A stretch of DNA of 15,043 nucleotides, from the NCBI GenBank assembly GCA_018985235.1, contig JADGIG010000158.1, forward strand, positions 1 through 15,043, read 5' to 3'. The notes under the pieces were generated by a model. The model was not told where the DNA came from. It saw nothing but the letters and a program-made list of their open reading frames with translations, and did no database searches. Below, piece after piece: positions 8,509 through 15,043 of the stretch (the stretch's first letter is position 1; each line of letters begins with the position of its first letter). Made by a program: the position numbers and the translations under genes. This DNA comes from Sanchytrium tribonematis. Lineage: Eukaryota; Sanchytriomycota; Sanchytriomycetes; Sanchytriales; Sanchytriaceae.

Positions 8509-9529
8509 TCACTTATAAACATTTACTAGGTTATTCAATTCCTTAATATTTTGGGTATGGAAAACGATGCGTTGAAAACCATCTGATGGTGGCAGTAAAC
8601 TGAAGTTTTGAGATTCATTATGCACCATTTCTTTCGGGACATTTTTCAAAAAAACAATATTTGTATCTGGTCTGTGAAGTCTATACTTTGGATTTATACC
8701 ATCGTAAAACATCGACGCTGCCAAATGTGTAAGTTTTAATTGCTGGTAATTATTCTCAAATCCGTAATCACAAAGGGTAGTAAGAACTTTATAAATATTA
8801 AATACCGCTTGATTGCCTAATTCCGCCACCGAGCAACTTCCTGTAATATTTAGCACGTTCAATGAACGGCTCCGTACCCAAAAGCAGAGCACCAACTGGA
8901 GCGCCGAGTCCCTTTGAGAAACACAGCGAAATGGAATCAGCTACTCTACCGTAAGAATTAAAAGGTTTATCTTCAACAATGGCAGCATGCCATATTCTAC
9001 AACCATCCAAGTGAACATGTACTTTTTCCATTTGGGCTTTTTCGTATATTTTTCTAAACTCTACCATATTTTGAATTTGACCATCAAGAGTATTCTCTAA
9101 AATACAGATCTTAGTCTCTGAGACGTGGGTGTCCTGAATAAAATTTGCAGCTTTTTCAAAGCTATCGTAATTGTATTTAGAAATTGTAATTGGTAAGACC
9201 CGACTCAGAAACGAAATTCCAGATGATTCCCATCTAAGCAAATGGCAATTCTTATGACCAATAGCACTAATTGGTTTGGAATAGTTTGCAGAAGCAGACA
9301 GCATCCCAACCTGGTTCGCCATAGTCCCAGACAACATAAAAAGTCCTTTTTCTTTTCCAAATAATTTTGCAAATTTGTTTTCAAACCGTAAAACATTGTC
9401 GTCTGTACCCAAAACACAATCTTGGAAATCTTTGATCTTTAAAAGAGATTGTAGCATCGGTTGAGTAGGCTGAGTAACTGTATCACTTCGAAAGTCGGGT
9501 TTAAATAACGGGCGACGAGATAGTTTCAT
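8509..9529 (-). CDS. GLY1: L-threonine aldolase, GLY1 type (two exons: 9529-8806, 8786-8509)
   Basis: Joined exons give 333 residues, normal for the family. It is a PLP enzyme of fold type I that cleaves threonine/allo-threonine to glycine and acetaldehyde, a cytosolic glycine source in fungi. Seen: DFRSDTVTQPT (12-22) at the substrate/PLP N-terminal loop; GTDDNVLRFE (41-50); SGTMANQ (67-73); His96 and Glu101 in the HxxxxE PLP-stacking segment; HLDGCRIW (173-180) with Asp175 for the PLP ring nitrogen; SLCFSKGLGAPVG with Lys206 as the PLP lysine; GGGIRQ (234-239). A 19-nt phase-1 intron follows directly after this motif; unspliced, the frame ends at a TAA at 8800. The second exon carries the C-terminal small domain including DTNIVFL. 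The ATG is 14 nt past the Doa10 stop on the same strand. No targeting peptide is obvious. Confidence 0.93.
8787..8805 (-). other. 19-nt spliceosomal intron in the threonine aldolase gene
   Basis: Read on the minus strand the sequence is GTATTTAATATTTATAAAG, with GT...AG ends and phase 1 (G|TT, Val242). It contains the in-frame TAA that would end the first exon. Removal joins GGGIRQSS to VLTTLCDYGFENN, matching the spacing from the GGGIRQS motif to the DTN(F/I)VF strand in GLY1-type enzymes to within about one residue. Unlike the other two introns, it has no clear CTAAY motif and ends AAAG. Confidence 0.82.
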
Positions 9530-9539
9530 AAATTAGATA

Positions 9540-9545
9540 TTTATT
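9540..9545 (-). terminator. AATAAA overlapping the Doa10 stop codon
   Basis: On the minus strand CCC-TAA-TAAATA contains AATAAA sharing two bases with the TAA stop (9546-9544). It lies only 10 nt before the ATG of the downstream threonine aldolase gene. Confidence 0.45.
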
Positions 9546-12500
9546 AGGGTCGTCGTTGTTGGTCAGTAATGTCATTGAGGACTTGAGCCACAACAAATTC
9601 CTGCTCCTTGATGTTATTTATAGCTTTATATACTTTTCTCTTCGCAAGAATAAGTAATACCGTAGATGCCACAATAAATCCAAAAAATGGAAAACTAGCA
9701 CGGTGTATTATTTGATGATGAATTTTAGAGCCTTCATTTGTACTGAGAATTAATTTTGGATTCAAAGAGAGAAAATAATCTAAAGAAACATAATTATGGT
9801 CAAGTAAAGTTTCTAAGTTAGATGAAAGTACGAAGCATTTGACTACTTAAAATTGCAAAAGCGTAAGGAATTAAATGAGCTAATACTAGTTTGCTGATAT
9901 ATGGAAACACAATTGCCTTATTAAAATACCCGAAATCGAAACTAGTCCACCCAGTATTAAGTATTCTATTGATTACTGGTCTAAGTTGATTGTTAGGTCC
10001 CAACTCAATGAAAACGTATATAACTCGCACATAAATGATTCCAATAGCCCATTCGTGGAGATAAAATCGCACCAGATTTTTCTCATTGTGAATCTGACCA
10101 GGCATCATAAAATACAAACTAAAAACTGACATTGATAGGAATGGCAAAACTACCAGGACCATTAATATGACATACGATATTGCTGATGCGCCTCGAACGG
10201 AGCTAGTGAAATCGTAACTAAATATTGAAAAAATCTCCTTAAACTTTGTGACTAAAATGATTAGGCTAGCAACCAAACCAGAGCCGAAAAGTAGAGAATA
10301 TAGATCGTGAGCAACTCCTTTGCTAAATGTAAAATCTAGCAAAATTCGGCCTAATTTTAAAGAAGCAGATGAAAAGATCGTACAAAGTGTTAGTAGGATG
10401 ATCCAAAACATAAAAAAGAATATCCACAGTCGTAATCTCAAATAAGATGGAGTTACAACAAATGTCCATTGTTCTTTGATAAACCCATCACTTGTAGCAA
10501 TAGCATTTCCTTCGTCGATGTCCTTAATAACATGAAACGATTTACGATTTGTCTTGGGGAGCTTCATCGAATCTTTTGCAGGAACAAGAGTTAAATTAGC
10601 ATGTAAAGATTTAGAACTAAAAATGGAATCATCTCTCTCAATTTGCTTGCGAGGAAGATTTTGAAATAGAGACTTAATTGACCCGAGTATACGGCTCAAG
10701 GTAAATGGTATTTCTTCATTTTCGAATCTACCCCCAAACATAAATGAAGTAAGTTGCAACAAATAAGACAATGAAGCAATAATACGATGAGTGAGTATTC
10801 GGATTTTATCTTTGGGTTGTAGTAATTTGTAAATAACCGGGAGAAAAAAATGAAAGACTAATAGATCCAATGGAAATTCGGTTAAAGTCCCAAAATCTGT
10901 TCTAAAAGGCGTCAGCTTCAGCGGAGAGTACTTGCTAGAGATGGCAGTCAAAAACCCACCATATCCAATTACTATAAAGCCGGAATACATAACTGCACTG
11001 ACGGCCAATTTTTTAAATTGCTTTATAACAGGCTGCTCTATTATTTCTTTTATGGGTTTAAATTCAGCATCATTTGGGTCGCGTAGAAACCACAAAACTC
11101 CTGGTCTTATCACTTGTCTAATTTTATCTACAACTGTGGAAAAGTTGAACATAAACACGGTTCCGACAAACCAATGTAAAAAGAAGGAAACTATTGGATA
11201 TCTATAATGGAATGCAATTCTGTCAATCATTGATTGCTCCAGAACATATATTGTGACGATGTCCAACATCACCCCAGAAAACAAAGGAAACACAACTAAT
11301 TCTATGCTCAAAAATAATGCGATTTTGAAAAAGTGCTTCAATTTGCTGTCCACCAATTTCACAGCTCTCGCTAAAAATGATCTATTATTATTGCTTGAAA
11401 CAACGATCGCTAAGAAAATTACTGACAATATGGTAATCCAGCCATATCCCACACCAATTACAAAAAATCTCGGTGACCAGGAATTTGAATTCAAAAGTTT
11501 CGATTCGATCCAATTGCTACTTAAAGGTACAATGCTGTTTAAATCGTGACCAAGAAGATTTGAAAAAATGTGCTGCAAACTGACCAACTTCTGGAAGTAT
11601 TTTGAAAAAACATCTACTTTCGTAAGTGAATAAAGTGAGAAATAACCCAAAGCATAAGGCAGGTATCCAGCAATAAAAACCAAACCGATGAGACAAGCCA
11701 AAACAATTCCCGAGGTATAAAACACATGATATAGAGGGCCTGAATATCCCAATAGCTCCGAAATACTTTCAGGATTATTGTCTTCATGTTGAGGCAAAGG
11801 AATTTCCACTCTTATAGGTTCAGGAGCTACAATTGGATCCGGAACTTGTCGCTCAATTTCTGACGTACTATTACTTCCTTCTGAAGAAGAACTGTCTTCA
11901 CTGTCGGCTTCTGATTCAGATGAAGCAAGCTGTGCCGTGGCTTGTGCCCTTAATCTTTCCTCGAGTCTCTCTATCCGCAATCGGGCAAGCTCTCTTCTTT
12001 CCTCGATTGAGAGAAGCCTCGGTTCATCCGTACCCTCATTTGTGTGGTTATTTTCATTCAAAGGAACGATTGGTTGGGCGAGATCAACCCCATTCTCTTG
12101 TCTCAAAAGCTGAGCGCGTATTTGCTCTCGCATAACCCTTTGTCTCTCTCTTTCACGCTCTAATCTATTTGGATTATCCAATTGTTCTAGCCCCAACAAT
12201 TCTTTCGCAAAGAATAAGATAAGAGCGACGCTAATCAGTGATATATATATAATTTGACCTTCTAATACTTCAGCAGCTACCTCTGAATTTGGAAATAAAG
12301 AGGCAAGAGCCAGCCTTTCAACTGGATGAGATATGCTACTAATTGTATTGAACAAAGAAAAGGTAACCAAAAATAAAATCCATGGAATTAAAACAAGCCA
12401 GAGAATTGATATTGTCGTGAATCTAGTAAATTTGATAAAGTGGGATCCAAAGTTTAGAAACACGCGCCTGCAGACCACTAATATAGGAATTCTATCAGGA

Positions 12501-12697
12501 GCATTATCGGCATAAACTGGAGTAAATACAAACTCAAAGTGACAGAGTTCACAATTTCTTTTTTGACTCACGGTTAGCCACTGCTGCAAGCAGGATTGAT
12601 GTATAAATCGAACAGACCCATTGCATTTGCATGGCTGATAAAGTATCTCTTCTTCATCTGATCCTCTACAAATTCTGCAAAAAGGTTGATTCTCCAT
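9544..12697 (-). CDS. SSM4: Doa10/SSM4/MARCH6 ER membrane RING-CH ubiquitin ligase (two exons: 12697-9832, 9812-9544)
   Basis: Joined exons give 1044 residues. Doa10 ubiquitinates misfolded or degron-bearing proteins and sterol-pathway enzymes at the ER and inner nuclear membrane (ERAD-C). Seen: a complete N-terminal RING-CH with C7, C10, C23, C25, H33, C36, C49 and C52 plus conserved Trp40; two membrane segments; a long charged, Ser/Glu-rich cytosolic region (about 180-300) with heptad-like Arg/Glu stretches; then many hydrophobic segments through the C-terminal half. After the 19-nt intron the last exon supplies a further membrane segment (about 996-1015) and a tail with YKAINNIKEQEFVVAQVLND. 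This matches the MARCH6/Doa10 C-terminal element 'LYEHIKNDKYLVGQRLVNYE', required for function in yeast and human. The start is the ATG at 12697; the frame's upstream TTG is unlikely. The first exon alone would be a truncated enzyme ending QMLRTFI. Confidence 0.93.
9813..9831 (-). other. 19-nt spliceosomal intron near the 3' end of the Doa10 gene
   Basis: Read on the minus strand the sequence is GTACTTTCATCTAACTTAG: GT...AG ends, a perfect fungal-type CTAAC branch motif with the AG close behind, phase 1 (C|AA, Gln956). It contains the in-frame TAA (9820-9818) that would end the first exon. Removal fuses the long Doa10 frame to the frame ending at 9544, which holds the family's last membrane helix and C-terminal element. 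That downstream frame has no ATG of its own between the previous stop and its coding part, so it can only be reached by splicing. Confidence 0.9.
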
Positions 12698-12721
12698 GTT
12701 ACAAATCAAATTGTAAGTCCG

Positions 12722-12752
12722 ACATACGACTACTTTAGAACGAACATACGAC
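12722..12752. repeat. 9-bp direct repeat ACATACGAC upstream of Doa10
   Basis: ACATACGAC occurs at 12722-12730 and again at 12744-12752, 22 nt apart (about two helical turns), 25-55 nt upstream of the Doa10 ATG. On the Doa10 strand it reads GTCGTATGT. It could be a paired transcription-factor site. Chance is possible, since no other copy is recognised in the window. Confidence 0.3.
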
Positions 12753-12868
12753 CTATATTTTCATCATAAGAATAATAGATAAAAAGCGCGAGCTTCTTGA
12801 GAGTGAGTGATGAGGACATTCAGATGCTACCAGTTTGGCACAATATGCAATGAACCACTAATTTAAAT

Positions 12869-12874
12869 TTTATT
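12869..12874 (-). terminator. AATAAA overlapping the stop codon of the small gene at 12870-13190
   Basis: On the minus strand AAA-TAA-AAT contains AATAAA spanning the TAA stop (12872-12870). The same arrangement as in three well-supported genes here supports this small ORF being real. Confidence 0.4.
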
Positions 12875-13190
12875 TACAAATTGAACTCGAACAAAATAAT
12901 CCAGATTGCTTTTTTTCTTTACTCATATTTCTCACAAGATGTGCTATAAAAACCGTGCAATCCATTATAGGCCAAAGGCCAAAGTCATTCAAATGGATGA
13001 TTTGCTGAATCAAGCCATTTTGATCAAATGATGGGGTAGATGAGATAACCTGTGATTCATTGTTTAGTGGCTTAGATACAGAAATGATCTCGCAAGTTTT
13101 GGTAACATTTTTTAAGATACCGAACCTGTACCTATTAGTTGAATCAGCTTTAAGATATGTACCAATTGGAGTGGTATTTCTTGCATGCAT
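12870..13190 (-). CDS. Small hypothetical protein
   Basis: Seen: 106 codons from the ATG at 13190-13188. The protein looks soluble, starts MHARNTTPIGTYLKADSTNRYRFGIL, has a Ser/Pro/Gln-containing middle, a more hydrophobic segment (DFGLWPIMDCTVFIAHLV) and a basic Cys/Ser-rich end (CSSSICK). I do not recognise a family. For it being real: balanced composition, an ATG start and AATAAA spanning the stop. Against: an open plus-strand frame runs antisense through its N-terminal half. It starts 4 nt from the oppositely oriented gene at 13195. Confidence 0.5.
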   Translation of the reverse strand: MHARNTTPIGTYLKADSTNRYRFGILKNVTKTCEIISVSKPLNNESQVISSTPSFDQNGLIQQIIHLNDFGLWPIMDCTVFIAHLVRNMSKEKKQSGLFCSSSICK

Positions 13191-13194
13191 ACAA

Positions 13195-13581
13195 ATGACA
13201 ACGCAGTTAAAGAAAAAGCCATCTTGTTTTTTAGGTTGCCTATTACTTCAAATGAAGGTTTCTAGTGATCGATATATAACTGCTAGAATGTTATCTCAGT
13301 GGTTGAGAATCCCTATCAAAATTATTTTAACAAGTGAGAACAGTTGTCTTAAATCTTTAAAATTTTCAGTTCACATATCGAAAAATCGTCACTTGCTATG
13401 GATATCAAAATTTAATGTGTATTTGCGCAAGCTATATTTAGAGGAGGATTTTAAACAGTGGCTGAGCTGCTCCATGTTAATAATTCCTACTGATTATGAT
13501 TGTTATTTTGAACCCGCAAGTTATCCAAAACAATTTGGTTCATTTGATCCGTTTGACCCTCAAGGTTTTGTTGTAAAATAG
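13195..13581 (+). CDS. Small hypothetical protein
   Basis: Seen: 128 codons from the ATG at 13195. The same frame has an earlier ATG at 13084 that would add 37 mostly hydrophobic residues antisense to the small minus-strand gene; I prefer 13195 because that extension looks like antisense shadow. The protein is basic and hydrophobic at first, with an ITARMLSQWLRIPIKIIL segment, a central KFSVHISKNRHLLWISKFNVYL segment and an acidic, Pro/aromatic-rich tail (TDYDCYFEPASYPKQFGSFDPFDP). I do not recognise the family. AATAAA at 13594, 12 nt past the stop, supports an expressed gene. It might be an exon of a larger unrecognised gene. Confidence 0.5.
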   Translation: MTTQLKKKPSCFLGCLLLQMKVSSDRYITARMLSQWLRIPIKIILTSENSCLKSLKFSVHISKNRHLLWISKFNVYLRKLYLEEDFKQWLSCSMLIIPTDYDCYFEPASYPKQFGSFDPFDPQGFVVK

Positions 13582-13593
13582 ATTTGTATCTTT

Positions 13594-13599
13594 AATAAA
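13594..13599 (+). terminator. Poly(A) signal after the small gene at 13195-13581
   Basis: AATAAA lies 12 nt downstream of the TAG stop and is followed by a T-rich stretch and TTGTGTATTGTG, a typical GU-rich downstream element. Confidence 0.45.
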
Positions 13600-13664
13600 A
13601 TTTTTTGTGTATTGTGAATTCGACTGATTATCTGTTTTTTCATATAGATTTGGGGTCAAATTTG

Positions 13665-13717
13665 ATGGTCTTCCCAACAGGCAAAGTGTTTAAAAAATGC
13701 TGAGTAAAACGGGGTAA
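13665..13717 (+). promoter_or_regulatory. Two short upstream ORFs before the aminotransferase start
   Basis: An ATG at 13665 opens a 12-codon ORF (MVFPTGKVFKKC, stop at 13701-13703). A second at 13697 opens a 6-codon ORF (MLSKTG) whose TAA (13715-13717) overlaps the main ATG as TAATG. If the transcript starts upstream of 13665, both could reduce or regulate translation; the TAATG overlap suits re-initiation. The transcript start is unknown. Confidence 0.3.
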
Positions 13718-14802
13718 TGAGTTCTAAAAAGCAAACATCATCTAAATGGGATACTGATGCCCAAGAGATACACGGTGGCCAAGAATGGGCTGATCTTGTA
13801 AATTTTGTTGAAGACTTTTCAGTAACAACAAATTTTATGAATACACCAGAGAGTGGCTTGAACGCTATTAAAAACAGCATAAAAAATGTCAGCCATTATC
13901 CAAGTGCTGACCAAGAACCTGCGAAATCCGATCTGGCGAAGTTTCTTAACGTCGAAAGCTCCAGGCTATTATTAGGAAACGGAGCTTCGGAAGTCATAGA
14001 CCTTGTGACAAGATTTGCCTACAGCAAGTCTGAGGACAAAACTTGCCTCCCAGGATACAATCCTCAATATAAGGAATATGAGAGAAGCGCCACTACCTCG
14101 GGATTCGAGATAGTTGAAAAGGGATCAGGTGCTGATTTACTTGCTATAGTAAATCCATGCAACCCAACTGGACAGTATAAGAACCTGAAAGATCTTAAGG
14201 AATTTATATTAGAAAATGTTAATGATAATGGCTTCGTGATAGTGGATGAATCTATGCAGCCTTGGGTGGGCAAAGACTTCTTAAAAGATTCACTCTTGTC
14301 TGCACAAAATTGGGTCGAGTCGATTTTTGAAAGCAAAGGAATATCCGTATACGTTATTCACTCTTGGACAAAACTTTGGAGTTGCACTGGACTACGCATT
14401 GGAAGTATTGTTTGTCCCACCACAAAACATGCATCGTTACTAAAGAAAATGCAAGTCCCTTGGAGTGTCAATTGCTTTGCGTTAGATTTTATATCAGCAG
14501 TAGTGAAAGATCACAAATATTTAGCGGATACTTGGACTAAGACACCGATTTTGAGGAAAAATGCAATTGATAAATTAAAATCTTTGAAACCACATTGGAA
14601 ATTTTTCGGAGAATCATTTTTATCGTGGATTTGGGTATCAATAGGCAGCGAGGAAGAAGCAATTGAAGTAGCAAAACTTTGCAAAAACGCTGGAGTTCCG
14701 ATAAGAGTCGGATCCTACGGGTATAAGGCCAATGGTTACGTAAGGTTTGCAGTCAGAGAATCGCATCAATTTGATCATATTTTAAAAGCTATTAAAAAGT
14801 AA
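13717..14802 (+). CDS. PLP-dependent class I/II aminotransferase, HisC/CobD-like
   Basis: Seen: 361 residues from the ATG at 13717; an in-frame stop just upstream (13705) fixes the start unless there is a 5' exon. Fold-type I features in order: HGG (19-21), common in CobD/HisC-like enzymes; DFSVTTN (33-39); LLGNGASEVIDL (85-96) binding the PLP phosphate; NPCNPTG (146-152); IVDESM with Asp177 for the pyridine nitrogen; HSWTKLWSCTGLRIGS with Lys219 as the Schiff-base lysine and Arg227; YVRFAVR with Arg343 as the likely substrate-carboxylate arginine. Relatives are histidinol-phosphate aminotransferase and threonine-phosphate decarboxylase. The usual Tyr/Phe three residues after the PLP Asp is Met180, and the lysine motif is WTK rather than SxSK, so it is probably not standard HisC. 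Substrate unknown. No histidine-pathway neighbours are present. Confidence 0.85.
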   Translation: MSSKKQTSSKWDTDAQEIHGGQEWADLVNFVEDFSVTTNFMNTPESGLNAIKNSIKNVSHYPSADQEPAKSDLAKFLNVESSRLLLGNGASEVIDLVTRFAYSKSEDKTCLPGYNPQYKEYERSATTSGFEIVEKGSGADLLAIVNPCNPTGQYKNLKDLKEFILENVNDNGFVIVDESMQPWVGKDFLKDSLLSAQNWVESIFESKGISVYVIHSWTKLWSCTGLRIGSIVCPTTKHASLLKKMQVPWSVNCFALDFISAVVKDHKYLADTWTKTPILRKNAIDKLKSLKPHWKFFGESFLSWIWVSIGSEEEAIEVAKLCKNAGVPIRVGSYGYKANGYVRFAVRESHQFDHILKAIKK

Positions 14803-15043
14803 ATTCATGTCAGATCTTAGGCTAACTTTGTTTAAAAGAGAATTTTCTAATCTAGCCTAATCAATATTGCGCTGAATATCAATTAGATAAAAGTTACATT
14901 CTACTTCAAAAAACTAACCCATTAGATTTTTTTATGCAATTTTCAAATGGCTTTGAGAGCAAGTTGAGAAAACTGAAATAAAAATAAAGTTATTTTTTTT
15001 GAAACAATTTTTTTCGATTGACATGCAAGTATGTTTTCAAAAG
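14803..15043. other. Non-coding 3' region with AATAAA signals
   Basis: No credible coding frame was found on either strand to the window end. It holds an imperfectly placed 8-bp inverted repeat (TTAGGCTA at 14817-14824, TAGCCTAA at 14853-14860, 28-nt loop) and two overlapping-register AATAAA signals at 14977-14982 and 14983-14988 followed by a T run. These signals are more than 170 nt past the aminotransferase stop, unusually far for this window. Confidence 0.4.

Noticed and set aside
9205-9417. 70-codon minus-strand ORF inside threonine aldolase
   Set aside because: A different frame of a firmly identified enzyme, with low-complexity hydrophobic content and no start context.
6550-9831. One-base sequencing or assembly errors as the cause of the three broken frames
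   Set aside because: Each break coincides with a GT...AG segment of the same 19-nt length whose removal gives better alignments than a one-base change; in the ARF-GEF a one-base fix would leave six extra residues. It remains the main alternative until RNA is seen.
11833-12135. Plus-strand ORF of 100 codons inside Doa10
   Set aside because: It lies opposite the charged Doa10 linker, where Glu/Arg codons leave the reverse frame open; no independent support.
13255-13480. PRMT5 TIM-barrel fragment in the small plus-strand gene
   Set aside because: The WLRIPIK...HISKNRHLLWI stretch can be lined up by eye with two different parts of PRMT5, which shows that the match is weak. No catalytic methyltransferase motifs follow.
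13084-13581. Longer plus-strand protein starting at the ATG at 13084
   Set aside because: The added 37 residues are antisense to a better-looking minus-strand ORF that has a stop-embedded AATAAA. Not fully excluded.
13686-13704. A fourth 19-nt GT...AG segment (GTGTTTAAAAAATGCTGAG) in the aminotransferase leader
   Set aside because: Its removal does not extend or repair any protein and produces a stop at once. Such spacing arises by chance in AT-rich DNA.
14817-14860. 8-bp inverted repeat as a structured RNA or terminator
   Set aside because: The stem is short, the loop long and there is no compensating sequence support; probably chance.

Overview
The window comes from a small, AT-rich, very gene-dense eukaryotic nuclear genome that uses the standard genetic code (TAA, TAG and TGA all end proteins here). 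The gene set (a GBF1/Gea ARF-GEF, Doa10/SSM4, a GLY1-type threonine aldolase, a LAMTOR2-like subunit, an Rrg9/neugrin protein and a possible Pet123/mS26 protein) and the tiny spacers fit a reduced fungus or close relative, for example a rozellid- or aphelid-like opisthosporidian. That lineage guess is inference. There are no bacterial operons, mobile elements, CRISPR arrays or RNA genes that I can see.

Layout. 1-719 (-): N-terminal part of an N-myristoylated MGRN1/RNF157/LUL-type RING E3, cut by the window edge. 859-2238 (+): possible mitoribosomal mS26/Pet123-like protein, followed 28 nt later by a small Rrg9/neugrin-like protein (2267-2515). 2524-2931 (-): LAMTOR2-like Roadblock protein, head-to-head with a possible F-box-like gene (2930-3520, +); the two start codons overlap in one CATG. 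3576-8484 (+): GBF1/Gea-class Sec7 ARF-GEF of two exons. 8509-9529 (-): L-threonine aldolase of two exons. 9544-12697 (-): Doa10/SSM4/MARCH6 ER ubiquitin ligase of two exons. 12870-13190 (-) and 13195-13581 (+): two small unknown genes, head-to-head with 4 nt between starts. 13717-14802 (+): HisC/CobD-like PLP aminotransferase.

The main discovery is that three unrelated genes are each interrupted by a GT...AG intron of exactly 19 nt (6550-6568 +, 8787-8805 -, 9813-9831 -), all in phase 1. Each breaks an otherwise conserved protein, and removing it restores the expected family alignment: the WG...TDDE stretch after Sec7 in the ARF-GEF, the region after the GGGIRQ motif in threonine aldolase, and the last transmembrane segment plus C-terminal element of Doa10. 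Two of the three carry a CTAAY branch-site-like motif just before TTAG. Without these introns the ARF-GEF looks like two genes, threonine aldolase like two overlapping ORFs, and Doa10 like a truncated protein plus an orphan 73-codon ORF.

Compaction is extreme in other ways: AATAAA overlaps the stop codon in four genes, convergent genes end 8 and 24 nt apart, and two divergent gene pairs have essentially no space for a promoter. By function the genes fall into endomembrane traffic and quality control (ARF-GEF, Doa10, possibly the MGRN1-type ligase), lysosomal/TOR signalling (LAMTOR2), mitochondrial gene expression (mS26-like, Rrg9-like) and amino-acid metabolism (threonine aldolase, aminotransferase).
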